From: Sphingomonas sp. GC_Shp_5
GTDB lineage: Bacteria; Pseudomonadota; Alphaproteobacteria; Sphingomonadales; Sphingomonadaceae
Direction: 5' to 3'
Length of the DNA stretch: 64,000 bases
Assembly (NCBI RefSeq): GCF_026540855.1
Contig: NZ_JALNUP010000016.1
Span: forward strand, 24,474 to 88,473
Position numbers and translations under genes: made by a program. The notes under the pieces were generated by a model. It was not told the DNA's origin. It saw only the letters and a list, made by a program, of their open reading frames with translations, and did no database searches. Positions 42,947 to 51,986 of the stretch are shown piece after piece (within the stretch, counting starts at the first letter, position 1; every line of letters starts with the position of its first letter).

Positions 42947-45414
42947 GCGGCTGGTACTTAGAACAACTTTCCATTGAAGGTTTTCGGGGCATCAATAATC
43001 AGGGGGCGCCCCTGATCCTGAAACTCAAGCCGGATCATGTGAATTCCATATCCGCCCCAAACGGGGTGGGGAAAACATCAATCTTCGATGCGATCGTATA
43101 TGCCATTACAGGCCGCCTTCAAAAGTTGGATGAAATGCCGGCAGCCGAACAAGGATCCAGCTATTACCTAAACCGTTTCCATTCCGGCGGAATAGGAACC
43201 GTTGGTCTAACATTACGACCTGCCTTGGGCGGAAACGCTGTTACAGTCACGGTCACGCGCGATGCGCAAGGAAATCGCAGTGTAACTGCGACCGGGACCG
43301 CTGACGGCCCGGCTATCCTAAATGAACTGAACCGCGACTTTGTTCTACTTGATGGCAAGACGTTCCAAGAGTTTATTGAGCTGAAGCCTTTGGAACGTGG
43401 CCGGTCCTTTGCGGGCCTTCTGGGCTTGAAAAAGTATTCCACGCTGAGGCAGACCCTAGCAGGCATCTCGAACACACGCTCGTTTAACAATCATTTTTCA
43501 GTCACGGCGAAAAAGGCCGCGAAAGATAGCTCCGTCAGTGTAGCCCGACGTGAGGAAGGCATCGTCAAAGAAGCGTATGCCGCGCTTGTCGGTGAGGTTC
43601 TGGATCCTACTGAGCATGAAGCAAAATTGCTCGCGAAGGCTCATAGCGCCTTGCACGGAATCGACCTGCTCAAACCACATTGCGATGGGAAACAGTTTCA
43701 CGAAATCGACCCCAGCGCCTGCATCGATGCCGCGAAAGCGAAAGAAGGGGGCGACGATAGAGAGAAGCTTTCACAGGCACTGCGTGCGGAGACCGCTTGG
43801 GCGGATGCGTCCCGTGTACTTCCAAACGCGGAGGACGCGCAGGCGCTAATTGACGTCGCGACAGCTCGTGATGCCGCGATGGCGCAGACACGCGGCGACT
43901 TGTTTCATCGTCTTTTTACCTCGAGCGAGGCGGTGCTGCTTGACGACGAGTGGTCGGACAAGACGGTCTGCCCAACGTGCGACCGTGTCGGTGACAATTC
44001 GGTTCTTGCACACGTGCAGGAAAAGATTGCTGCGTTCGATGCAGTCGAACAAGCCTCTGCCGAGGTTGCCCGGCAATGGGCAGACAAAGGGTGGGGCCAG
44101 TTGCTAGCCCTTGAGGGCTTGGCCTTAGTCAAGGGTGAACCCGCAGAACTTGCAGCAGCAAACGCGAGCGCCGTGAAAGGTATTCTGTCAGCGGAACTGG
44201 CTGCCAAGTTAACGGCGCACGTCGGGGTGCTGACCGAACGAGCGACATTGAACATGGCCAGCGTCGCCCAGCAGAAGCTTGCGTTGGAGAAAGCGTTGCC
44301 GCCGCTGTTGACAGCAGTTGTCGAAAAGGCGGAGGCGGCGCGGCGGCTGCAGAATGCATTGAAGGAGCTAAAAACTGCGCGGGGAGATATTGCCGCGAAA
44401 GAGGCCGAACTGGCGCGAATTGAACGTGTCCGAAAGTTTCTCGACCAGTCGTGCAAGAGCTTCGCGGATGCCGAGTCGAAGACAGCAACACGTCGGTTGG
44501 CCGCCATCGAGCCATCATGCCGAGAGATCTTCAAAGCCATCATGTACGAAGATGTGGTGCCGTCACTCAAGAAACGTGAAGGTAGCGAGGAGCTTGCTAT
44601 TGCTCTCTCCGAGTTTTGGACGCTCCAAGATGTTTCAGCACAAGCGCTTTTATCCGAAAGCTACAGGAACGCATTTGCGATATCCGTCTATCTCGCCGCT
44701 GCATCTTTATATGGAGGAGGCGCCAAGTTCCTTGTTCTGGACGACGTGACATCGAGCTTTGATTCTGGTCATCAGCTACATTTGATGAATGTGATACGAG
44801 ATACGTTCGCTCGACCGGGCGTGGCCGATGGCCCACAGGTCATTTTGCTCAGCCACGACTCGGTTTTGGAAAAGCTGTTCAATACGAACGCTCAGAGCGG
44901 CGACTGGTGGCATCAATGCATTCAAGGGACGGCGCGTACAGCGGTGCTTCCTCAATCCGGCGCAGTCAATAAGGTCAAAGAGGCGACACTGGCTCACCTT
45001 GACGCCGGAAACACCGACGACGCAGCCCCAAGAATTCGGCAGTATCTAGAATTCAAACTCCAGGAGGTCATATCGAAACTTGGTATCGCGGTCCCGAGCG
45101 ATATCGCCTACCGCGTTGATCGTCAGATGCCGCAGAATTTGCTCGACGCCATTGAGGCACAGGTCGAACTCCATTCCGCCGCTGGCAAGCTTATAATGGA
45201 TCCCGCCCAAGTTACTGGCATGAACGCGTCAATTGCCACGATTGTCGGAAATTACGTGACTCATTGGGCAACGGGACAGACACATACGTTCACCGCTGGC
45301 TCCCTAAGAGGCGTGATGCATGCAATTGATAATTACGCCGCTTGTTTCACGTACGAGGATCCTGCTGGATCGGGCCAGAAGCGGTACTATCGATCGTTAA
45401 GTAGGAAAACCTGA
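42943..45414 (+). CDS. Zinc-hook SMC/RecF-like ATPase, candidate defence protein
   Basis: 823 residues. The N-terminus reads LEQLSIEGFRGINN and Walker A APNGVGKTS (about 38-46), as in RecF/SbcC. The middle has coiled-coil stretches around a CPTC zinc hook (about 343-346). A degenerate signature (LLSESYRNAFAISVYLA), Walker B FLVLDDVTSSFD (about 596-607) and the His loop LLSHDS follow. The last 160 residues form a separate unrecognised domain. Lower GC and different codon use suggest recent acquisition. Function is inferred as genome defence or DNA repair. Confidence 0.8.
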   Translation: MSGWYLEQLSIEGFRGINNQGAPLILKLKPDHVNSISAPNGVGKTSIFDAIVYAITGRLQKLDEMPAAEQGSSYYLNRFHSGGIGTVGLTLRPALGGNAVTVTVTRDAQGNRSVTATGTADGPAILNELNRDFVLLDGKTFQEFIELKPLERGRSFAGLLGLKKYSTLRQTLAGISNTRSFNNHFSVTAKKAAKDSSVSVARREEGIVKEAYAALVGEVLDPTEHEAKLLAKAHSALHGIDLLKPHCDGKQFHEIDPSACIDAAKAKEGGDDREKLSQALRAETAWADASRVLPNAEDAQALIDVATARDAAMAQTRGDLFHRLFTSSEAVLLDDEWSDKTVCPTCDRVGDNSVLAHVQEKIAAFDAVEQASAEVARQWADKGWGQLLALEGLALVKGEPAELAAANASAVKGILSAELAAKLTAHVGVLTERATLNMASVAQQKLALEKALPPLLTAVVEKAEAARRLQNALKELKTARGDIAAKEAELARIERVRKFLDQSCKSFADAESKTATRRLAAIEPSCREIFKAIMYEDVVPSLKKREGSEELAIALSEFWTLQDVSAQALLSESYRNAFAISVYLAAASLYGGGAKFLVLDDVTSSFDSGHQLHLMNVIRDTFARPGVADGPQVILLSHDSVLEKLFNTNAQSGDWWHQCIQGTARTAVLPQSGAVNKVKEATLAHLDAGNTDDAAPRIRQYLEFKLQEVISKLGIAVPSDIAYRVDRQMPQNLLDAIEAQVELHSAAGKLIMDPAQVTGMNASIATIVGNYVTHWATGQTHTFTAGSLRGVMHAIDNYAACFTYEDPAGSGQKRYYRSLSRKT

Positions 45415-45580
45415 TTTCCCGGCTCTCCCCAGAGCGCTGATCGGGGCAATGGCCAAAACCTATGCTTGGTTGACGCAGAGCCGGAGCAACTGGTCATTTT
45501 TAGCGAAGACACGCAGCGCTTGTTCGTAAAAGAGTAAATGGGACTGTCTCATCGCCGCGTAAGTGTTCGTCACACAGTCG

Positions 45581-46060
45581 TCAGGTGCGACCGCGAGTAG
45601 GGAAGACCGGCCCCCGAACGGTCATCTTAGCCGGGTCGTAGGGGCGCTGCAGCGCCACCACGTCATCGTAGGACCCGCGTAGCCACGTATCGACGTCCTC
45701 GGGCTCGAGGATCGTTATCATGGCCTTGGGATGGATCTGTGCGACAAGGCTGTTGGGGTCGCATGTGACCATGGTGAAGCCGTCACCTTCGACCGTGCGC
45801 TGCCAGAAGCCCGCAACGGCGAAGACAGGCTGGTCGATGACGCTGAACCACATCTCGCCTTTGAGGGGCGGCTTGCCGTCGCCCAAATCGTGCTTCTCCG
45901 GCGTGAACTCCGCAAACTCGGTCAGCGGGATCACGCATCGGTTTTCCGGCTTCTCGGCCAGCCTGCGCCACTGTGGCAGACTTAGCTGGCGGACGTTTGT
46001 CATCGGCCATGGCGCCTGTCCGCCAAGGACGTCCCAGGTCATCACGTCCCAGAAGCGGTC
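45581..46060 (-). pseudogene. SRAP/YedK gene, C-terminal part (split by IS)
   Basis: The 3' part of a SOS-response-associated peptidase gene. It contains FWDVMTWDVLGG, RCVIPLTEFAEF with the conserved Glu region, FAVAGFW and the HPKAM motif with the catalytic His. The 5' part lies beyond an insertion sequence at 47560-47713. Joining the two parts, with one copy of the 4-bp duplication, restores a continuous 209-residue protein. As it stands it lacks the catalytic Cys2. Confidence 0.9.
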
Positions 46061-47559
46061 GAGACCGTTGAAAAACGCATGCTTGCTACCGCCCGGGCAG
46101 CGTGATTCACTCCTGCGAAGCAGCGGGAGTAGGGACATGATGGGTCGGCAGGTAGCGCAGGGCGCGCTGTTCTACGGGTTCCGGCTCGACGATCATGTGC
46201 CCGCTGACCACCTGCTCCGACGTATCGACGGCCTCTTTGATTTCGGCTTCGTGCGCGACGCACTGGCGGCGAGCTACAGCACGACCGGGCGACCCTCGAT
46301 CGATCCGGAACTGATGCTGCGGATGCTGCTGGTCGGCTACCTGTTCGGCATCCGCTCAGAACGGCGCTTGTGCGAGGAGGTGCACCTCAACCTCGCTTAC
46401 CGCTGGTTCTGTCGGCTCGATCTGGCCGATCGGGTGCCTGATCACTCGACTTTCTCAAAGAACCGGCACGGTCGCTTCCGCGCCTGCGACCTGCATCGTC
46501 TCCTGTTCGAACAGGTGGTCGCCAAGTGCGCCGGGGCCGGGCTGGTGGCGGGGCGCGACGTGGCGGTGGACGGCAGCACGGTCATGGCCGATGCCAGCCG
46601 GGAGAAGAAGCTGAAGGGTGCCGAGGCAGCTGACGAACTGCGTGCTCGGGAGAGCGTCTCGCGGCCCGTTGCTGAGTATCTCGCGGCGCTCGATGCCGCG
46701 CTGCCGCCAGGTCCGGACGAGCCGGCCTCCGTCGAGCCGGCAAGCATCTCGCCAACTGACCCGCAGGCGGCGCTCACCTGCAAGCACGGGCCGGCACGCT
46801 ATGCCTATGCTATCAACCCGCTGCTCGACCTCGACACTGACTGTATCCTCGACGTTGAGGCAACGCCCGCGCGCTTCGCAGCTGAAGTGGCCGCGACCCG
46901 GACGCTGGTGTCACGCATCGGGACCAAGCTGGGCATCGCGCCTTCGAGCCTCTCGGCCGACAAGGCCTACGGCAGCGGCCCACTGCTCGGCTGGCTGGTC
47001 GACCGCAACATCACGCCGTACATTCCGGTCATCGACCGCGGTCGCCAGCGCGATGCCTTCTTCACCCGCGATGCCTTTCGCTATGACCGCGAGACCGACG
47101 CGTATCGCTGCCCGGCAGACAAGCTGCTTGGCTATTGCGGCACTAATCGCGCCAGTCAGGTCCGCGTCTACCGAAGCCGTCCCGCCGATTGCATCGCCTG
47201 CGAACTGAAACCCCAATGCACCATCGGCAAGAAGCGCGGTGTCACCCGCCTGGTGAGCGAGGATGCCCGTGATACCGTTCGTGCCCTTGCCGGCACCGAG
47301 GCCTACGTCCAGGCGCGGCGTCGAAGACAGCGGATCGAGCGCGTGTTCGGCCACCTGAAACGCAACCTGGGTCTACGAACGCTCAAGTTGCGAGGTCTCG
47401 CCGGAGCCGCGGAAGAGTTCACCATGGCCGCCGCGGCCTACAACCTCCAGCTGCTCGCGAGACAGGCCGTGCCGGCCTGATACGTAGGCCATCTTACCGA
47501 CCACCAATAACAGTAGCCGTCCCCACGCGGCTCCCAAGCAGCCGTTTTTCAACGGTCTC
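46061..47559 (+). mobile_element. IS1182-like insertion sequence
   Basis: A 1499-bp element bounded by 25-bp terminal inverted repeats beginning GAGACCGTTGAAAAACG (46061-46085 and 47535-47559, 23 of 25 matching). It is flanked on both sides by GGTC (46057-46060 and 47560-47563), a 4-bp target duplication. It carries one transposase gene and interrupts the SRAP gene. Confidence 0.92.
46137..47480 (+). CDS. IS1182-like transposase
   Basis: 447 residues from ATG 46137 (or 46140), complete. It has the IS1182/IS5-type DDE pattern: GRPSIDPELMLRMLLVGYL, VAVDGSTVMADASREKK with the first Asp, SADKAYGSG with the second and RRQRIERVFGHLKRNLGLRTL with the Glu. It also has a CACELKPQC-like Cys-rich segment (CIACELKPQC). 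Both inverted repeats are intact, so the element may still be active. Confidence 0.93.
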   Translation: MMGRQVAQGALFYGFRLDDHVPADHLLRRIDGLFDFGFVRDALAASYSTTGRPSIDPELMLRMLLVGYLFGIRSERRLCEEVHLNLAYRWFCRLDLADRVPDHSTFSKNRHGRFRACDLHRLLFEQVVAKCAGAGLVAGRDVAVDGSTVMADASREKKLKGAEAADELRARESVSRPVAEYLAALDAALPPGPDEPASVEPASISPTDPQAALTCKHGPARYAYAINPLLDLDTDCILDVEATPARFAAEVAATRTLVSRIGTKLGIAPSSLSADKAYGSGPLLGWLVDRNITPYIPVIDRGRQRDAFFTRDAFRYDRETDAYRCPADKLLGYCGTNRASQVRVYRSRPADCIACELKPQCTIGKKRGVTRLVSEDARDTVRALAGTEAYVQARRRRQRIERVFGHLKRNLGLRTLKLRGLAGAAEEFTMAAAAYNLQLLARQAVPA

Positions 47560-47713
47560 GGTCGCCTTCCTGCTCGCGGACGACGTAGTTTCGGCTCTTG
47601 GGCCGCAGTTCGGCCGGGTTGAAGCGATTGTCGCGAGGGCGCTCGCTAAACAGCTTCGCGGCAGAGCCCCAGAGGGTTTCGGGTTCGCCAGCATACCGGG
47701 CTCGATTGCACAT
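47560..47713 (-). pseudogene. SRAP/YedK gene, N-terminal part (split by IS)
   Basis: From ATG 47713 the frame begins MCNRARYAGEPETLW, with Cys2 as the catalytic residue of HMCES/YedK proteins that crosslink to abasic sites in ssDNA, and continues for 51 codons to the IS boundary. It faces umuD across the LexA box. The remainder is at 45581-46060. Confidence 0.88.
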
Positions 47714-47795
47714 TGGGCCACCCTATGCCGTGGGAGCCGTCACCGCCACATGCTCAATCCGGGGCAGGGTAAATCGACGAACCGCACAATCCACT

Positions 47796-47810
47796 GTTCC
47801 CATTCTGTTC
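47796..47810. promoter_or_regulatory. LexA box (GTTC-N7-GTTC)
   Basis: GTTCCCATTCTGTTC is an exact match to the alphaproteobacterial SOS box. It lies 41 bp before the umuD start and 82 bp from the divergent SRAP start, so it could place both under damage control. Confidence 0.8.
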
Positions 47811-47851
47811 CGTTCAGCGTTATGAGGAGCGACGAGTTAGGGATTCAGATC

Positions 47852-48289
47852 ATGTTGCTGCCGATCGCGCAGCCGGTCCCGCTTGCCGTGATGGCGCCGG
47901 GTTTCCGGCTGAAGCCGATCGGCGTAGCGGGAGCTGGCTTTCCGTCACCCGCCCAGGACTGGGAGGAGGACGCTATCAATCTGGTGGAGCTGCTGCGGCT
48001 CAATCGCGCCGCCAGCTTCGTCTTCCGGATCGACGGGAGCAGCATGGTCGATGCCGGCATCGCCGATCGCGACGTCGTAGTGGTGGATCGCGATGTCACG
48101 CCGCGCAGCGGCCACATCGTGATTGCCGTGCTGGCTGGCGGTTTCGTCTGCCGCCAGCTCGTTCACCGGGCAGGCGTGCCGTATCTGGAAGCCCGCAACA
48201 GCCGGCAGAGCTACCCGGAGCAGATCGCCGACGATCAGACGGAAATATGGGGCGTCGTGCGGGCAGCCGTCCGCGACTATCAGCGATAG
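47852..48289 (+). CDS. umuD: UmuD-like S24 family protein
   Basis: 145 residues from ATG 47852; this start puts the Ala28-Gly29 cleavage site (VAGAGFPSPA) at the same distance as in UmuD. ATG 47822 is possible. The nucleophile region is DGSSMVDAGI (Ser64). The position of the catalytic Lys (UmuD Lys97) is Arg101 (FVCRQL), so self-cleavage may be altered. It feeds the following polymerase gene, with 10 bp between them. Confidence 0.85.
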   Translation: MLLPIAQPVPLAVMAPGFRLKPIGVAGAGFPSPAQDWEEDAINLVELLRLNRAASFVFRIDGSSMVDAGIADRDVVVVDRDVTPRSGHIVIAVLAGGFVCRQLVHRAGVPYLEARNSRQSYPEQIADDQTEIWGVVRAAVRDYQR

Positions 48290-48299
48290 CCGCACGCCG

Positions 48300-49562
48300 A
48301 TGACCCATGCGATCGTCGACGTCAGCAATTTCTATGTCTCGTCGGAGAGGGTCTTTGACCCGAAGCTCCGGCGCGTGCCGGTTATCGTGCTGTCGAACAA
48401 CGACGGTTGTGCGATCGCGCGGAGCGAGGAGGCCAAGGCCCTCCACATCAAGATGGGCGATCCGCTCTTCAAGATACGCGACATCGTCAAGCGCCATGGG
48501 ATCGAGGTCCGCTCCTCGAATTACGAGCTGTACGCGGACATGAACCGGCGCTTCAACGCCGTGATCGCGGAGCATAGCGACCTGATCGAGATCTACTCGA
48601 TCGACGAGAGTTTCTACCGGCTGCCTGTGTTGCCCAACGGGCTTGGGGATGTGGCGGCCGCGCATAAGCTGCGCGCGGCGATCTTGCGCCAAACCGGCCT
48701 TCCGACGCGGATCGGGCTAGGTCCGACGCGAGCATTGTCGAAGGTCGCGAACGCCTTGGCGAAGGCGACCGAGAAGATCTGGGGTGGTGTCGTCGACCTC
48801 CATGACACCGAGTTGCGCGCGCGCCTGTTTGCCGAGTGGCCGGTCAAGGAGGTCTGGGGGATTGGATCGGCCCTAACGGCGCGGCTGCACCCGCTTGGGA
48901 TCCGCACGACGGCCGACCTGGTGGCGATGCCACCAGCGTCCGCGCGCGATGTCGGCACGGTCGTTCTCGAGCGCCTGGTGCGCGAGCTGAACGGCATCGA
49001 GTGCAATGACTTCAAGCCGGAGCCGGAGGCAAGTAAGGCAACGGCGGTGACGCGCCAGTTTGGCTCGCCGGTAACGGATCTCGACGAGCTGCGCGAGGCG
49101 ATGGTGCGGCGCGCGGTGCGCGCGGCCGAGAAGATCCGTCACCAAGGATTGGTGGCGACGCGGCTGATCGTGTTCGCGCACGGCTCGCGCTACCGGCCCA
49201 ATCCGCCCTCGGCGAGCCGGCAGACACGGATGTCGCCACCCAGCAACGATCCGCGCATCATCGCCGGCTTGGCCGGCAAGATGATGGAGGCGATGTACCA
49301 GCCCGGGGGTGTCTATACGAAGTGCGGCGTCTTGCTCGAGGAGCTGCTGCCGCAGGGCGCTGGGCAGGGGGACTTCTTCGCCGTCGAGGATCCGCGTGCG
49401 CCCGGGTTGCTGGCGGCTATGGATGGCCTCAACGATAGGTTCGGGCGCGGGACGGTCGGGATTGCTGCGCAGGGTTTTGGCGCGCGGGGGTTTGATACGA
49501 AGCGGAGCCAGAAAAGTCCGGCATGGACGACCCGGCTCGCTGACATCCCGATCGCTAGATAG
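48300..49562 (+). CDS. umuC: Y-family error-prone DNA polymerase UmuC
   Basis: 420 residues from ATG 48300. IVDVSNFYVSSERVF, VLSNNDGCAIARSEEAKALHI and IYSIDESFYRL contain the metal-binding acids of UmuC, and the C-terminus has the DUF4113-like DPRAPGLLAAMDGLNDRFGRGTV region. With UmuD it makes a translesion polymerase that raises tolerance and mutation after DNA damage. Confidence 0.95.
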   Translation: MTHAIVDVSNFYVSSERVFDPKLRRVPVIVLSNNDGCAIARSEEAKALHIKMGDPLFKIRDIVKRHGIEVRSSNYELYADMNRRFNAVIAEHSDLIEIYSIDESFYRLPVLPNGLGDVAAAHKLRAAILRQTGLPTRIGLGPTRALSKVANALAKATEKIWGGVVDLHDTELRARLFAEWPVKEVWGIGSALTARLHPLGIRTTADLVAMPPASARDVGTVVLERLVRELNGIECNDFKPEPEASKATAVTRQFGSPVTDLDELREAMVRRAVRAAEKIRHQGLVATRLIVFAHGSRYRPNPPSASRQTRMSPPSNDPRIIAGLAGKMMEAMYQPGGVYTKCGVLLEELLPQGAGQGDFFAVEDPRAPGLLAAMDGLNDRFGRGTVGIAAQGFGARGFDTKRSQKSPAWTTRLADIPIAR

Positions 49563-49599
49563 GGCGGTGCAAAAGATCGTTTTCTTGGCGCCTTGCGAG

Positions 49600-50010
49600 T
49601 TATTGAAGGCTCGTGATCGCTTCCATCACATGGCAATCGGCGATCCGCCCGCCATCGCAGGACTGTGTCGCAGCACTTAATGCATCGCGAAGCGCAACAA
49701 GCCGCGTGATCCGATCCTCCACGCTCGCAAGATGCCGGCGCGCAATAGCGCCGGCCTCGTTGCAGTCCTGATCCGGGTTTGCAGACAAGGCGATCAAAGA
49801 ACGGATTTCATCGACCGAAAAACCTAACTCACGGGCGTGGCGAATAAAGCCAAGCTGGCGAACCTGTGGCTCTCCGTAGGTTCGCCGCCCACCGCTAGTG
49901 CGGACCGCCTCGGGCATAAGGCCGATATCTTCGTAAAAGCGAATGGTGTTGACCTTGGTCCCGGTTCGCTTTGCCAAATCGCCAATCATCAACACGGTCG
50001 TGACCTTCAC
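49600..50010 (-). CDS. MerR-family heavy-metal regulator
   Basis: 136 residues. IGDLAKRTGTKVNTIRFYEDIGLM is the MerR helix-turn-helix; Cys in DQDCNEAGAIARRHL and the C-terminal CDGGRIADCHVMEAI are the CadR/PbrR-type metal ligands. It is divergent from the cation transporter gene and should switch it on with Cd, Zn or Pb through the palindromic spacer promoter. Confidence 0.9.
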   Translation of the reverse strand: MKVTTVLMIGDLAKRTGTKVNTIRFYEDIGLMPEAVRTSGGRRTYGEPQVRQLGFIRHARELGFSVDEIRSLIALSANPDQDCNEAGAIARRHLASVEDRITRLVALRDALSAATQSCDGGRIADCHVMEAITSLQ

Positions 50011-50017
50011 AAAACGC

Positions 50018-50048
50018 TTGCTCCTACAGTGACTGTAGATCGTAGGGG
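50018..50048 (+). promoter_or_regulatory. MerR-type promoter/operator
   Basis: TTGCTC (50018-50023) and a weak TAGGGG (50043-50048) are separated by 19 bp. The spacer holds the perfect palindrome CTACAGT-G-ACTGTAG (50024-50038). The over-long spacer with a dyad is the hallmark of MerR activation; it serves the cation transporter and, on the other side, autoregulation. Confidence 0.75.
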
Positions 50049-50054
50049 AGCATC

Positions 50055-50684
50055 ATGAGTGCAAGTGAATCGTCATCCTGCGGCTGCACCGGCGATACGA
50101 AACGGGCTGAGCGCGATCCTGCGTATCGGCGCGCATTGTGGATCGTAGTGCTGCTCAATCTTGGCTTCGGCCTGGTTGAGATTGTCGGCGGCTTCCTAGC
50201 CGATAGTCAGGCGCTGAAGGCGGACGCGCTCGACTTCATCGGCGACGGCAGCATCTCCCTCTTGGGTCTGATCGCGCTCGGATGGACTGCCCGCGCACGT
50301 TCACAGGTCGCGCTCGCACAAGGCATTTTCCTCGGCACGCTCGGTGTGGGCGTCATCGCCTTCGCGCTGTGGCGCGCGATGAATGCTGTCGCGCCAGAAG
50401 CCGAGCTGATGGGCGTGATCGGAATCGTCGCGCTGATCGTCAACGTGACTGCGGCACTGGTGTTGGCGCGCTTTCGCAAGGGCGACGCGAATGTCACCGC
50501 GATCTGGCTGTTCAGCCGCAACGACGCGATCGCAAATGTCGCGGTGGTGATCGCCGCAGGGCTGGTTGGCTGGACCGGAGCCGCCTGGCCCGATCTGGCG
50601 GTAGCAGGCGTGATCGCCCTCCTGTTCCTTCATTCCGCCTACGAGATTGTCCGCAACGCGCGGCGCGAACTTCGGCCGGCATAG
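50055..50684 (+). CDS. Cation diffusion facilitator family transporter
   Basis: 209 residues with about five or six membrane helices. DALDFIGDG and FSRNDAIANVAV carry the paired acid metal sites of CDF proteins. The N-terminus has a CGC motif. The usual cytoplasmic C-terminal domain is absent, as in the short CzcD-like group. It exports divalent cations under the MerR promoter. Confidence 0.88.
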   Translation: MSASESSSCGCTGDTKRAERDPAYRRALWIVVLLNLGFGLVEIVGGFLADSQALKADALDFIGDGSISLLGLIALGWTARARSQVALAQGIFLGTLGVGVIAFALWRAMNAVAPEAELMGVIGIVALIVNVTAALVLARFRKGDANVTAIWLFSRNDAIANVAVVIAAGLVGWTGAAWPDLAVAGVIALLFLHSAYEIVRNARRELRPA

Positions 50685-50693
50685 GCGCTATTT

Positions 50694-51986
50694 ATGACGA
50701 CACTGATCCATGCGCTTCTGCGCCCGCTACCCGGCCTGCTGATCGCAGCTCTCGCCGTTCCGTGCGCGGCCGATGCTCAATCGCAGGCCAGCGTTGAAAC
50801 GGCCGCTGGCCCTGTGCTGACGCTCGAACAGACACTGGCGCTCGCTGAAGCGTCCGCACCATCACTTGAAGCGGCGCAGGCCGGCGTTCGCGCGACAGGC
50901 GCGGGGCGCGACGTCGCCGGCCTTCGCCCGAACCCGACGCTTAACGGCGGTCTCGAGTATTTCGGTGGGTCCGGGCAATATCGCGGTCTGCGGAGCGCAG
51001 AGGCGACGGTCGGTGTCGCGCTCCCGATCGAACTGGGCGGCAAGCGATCGGCGCGTGTCGGTGTCGCGAACGCGCTGGGCGAACAGTCACGTGTCGCGCT
51101 GGTTATCGCCGCAGCCGATATCCGGCTTGCCGTGACCCAGGCCTATATCGAAGCCGTGGCGGCCGATCGCCGCGTAACGACCGCGCGGGAGCAGGCGGGC
51201 ATTGCCGGCGAGGCTGCGCGAGCGGCCGGCATTCGGGTCCGCGCGGGGCGCGCGTCACCGATCGAGCAGCAGCGAGCGGAGGTGTTGCGCATCAACGCCG
51301 AGGCGTCAGTTGAGCGTGCGCAACGCTTGTCCGACGTCGCTCGCGGCAACCTGGCCCGACGTATCGGTCAGCCCGTGACGGGCGCGCTCGACCTTGCATG
51401 GTTCGACCGCGTTCAGGGCTACGGCCCTTCGATACCGGTAAGCCCAGGCGGCACGCTGGCGCTGTCGGCCGCTCGCGCGGAGGTGGCGACGGCCGATGCA
51501 CAGGTGCGGCTCGCACGCTCGCAGCGCATCCCCGATGTGACGGTCAGCGCCGGTGCACGCCGGATCGAGGAAACGAACGATATGGCAGCCGTCGTCGGGC
51601 TGTCGATCCCGATACCGCTGTTCAACAATGGCAGGGCCTCTCTCAACCAGGCGACAGCACAGCGCGAGCAGGCAGACGCTATGCGACGCGCGGCCGAACT
51701 GGATGCGGGGCAGTCGATCGCGACCGCACAGGCGGAGGTGGCGAATGCCGCCACCTCCGCTAGAACCACGAGCGGCCCGGTGCTGGCAGCGGCGCTGGAG
51801 TCGGCGCGCATCGCACGGATCGGCTACCGCGAGGGCAAGTTCGGCCAGCTCGACTTGCTCGACGCCGAACGTACCTTGTCGGAGACGCGCACTGCCGCGA
51901 TCGATGCGCTTGCTACCTATCACGATGCCAAGGCCCGGCTTGAGCGGCTGACCGCTGCCGCTCCCGACCCTGCGAAGGACCAATGA
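50694..51986 (+). CDS. czcC: CzcC-type outer-membrane efflux protein
   Basis: 430 residues with a signal peptide ending near ADA and two TolC repeats (VLTLEQTLALAEASAPSLEAAQAG; AAALESARIARIGYREGKFGQLDLLDAERTLSETRT). It forms the outer-membrane duct of the RND efflux pump. It overlaps czcB by 4 bp. Confidence 0.92.
   Translation: MTTLIHALLRPLPGLLIAALAVPCAADAQSQASVETAAGPVLTLEQTLALAEASAPSLEAAQAGVRATGAGRDVAGLRPNPTLNGGLEYFGGSGQYRGLRSAEATVGVALPIELGGKRSARVGVANALGEQSRVALVIAAADIRLAVTQAYIEAVAADRRVTTAREQAGIAGEAARAAGIRVRAGRASPIEQQRAEVLRINAEASVERAQRLSDVARGNLARRIGQPVTGALDLAWFDRVQGYGPSIPVSPGGTLALSAARAEVATADAQVRLARSQRIPDVTVSAGARRIEETNDMAAVVGLSIPIPLFNNGRASLNQATAQREQADAMRRAAELDAGQSIATAQAEVANAATSARTTSGPVLAAALESARIARIGYREGKFGQLDLLDAERTLSETRTAAIDALATYHDAKARLERLTAAAPDPAKDQ

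Noticed and set aside
46061..46138. First 26 codons of an apparently intact SRAP-like frame starting at 46138
   Set aside because: These codons come from the IS left end; the true N-terminus with Cys2 is on the other side of the element.
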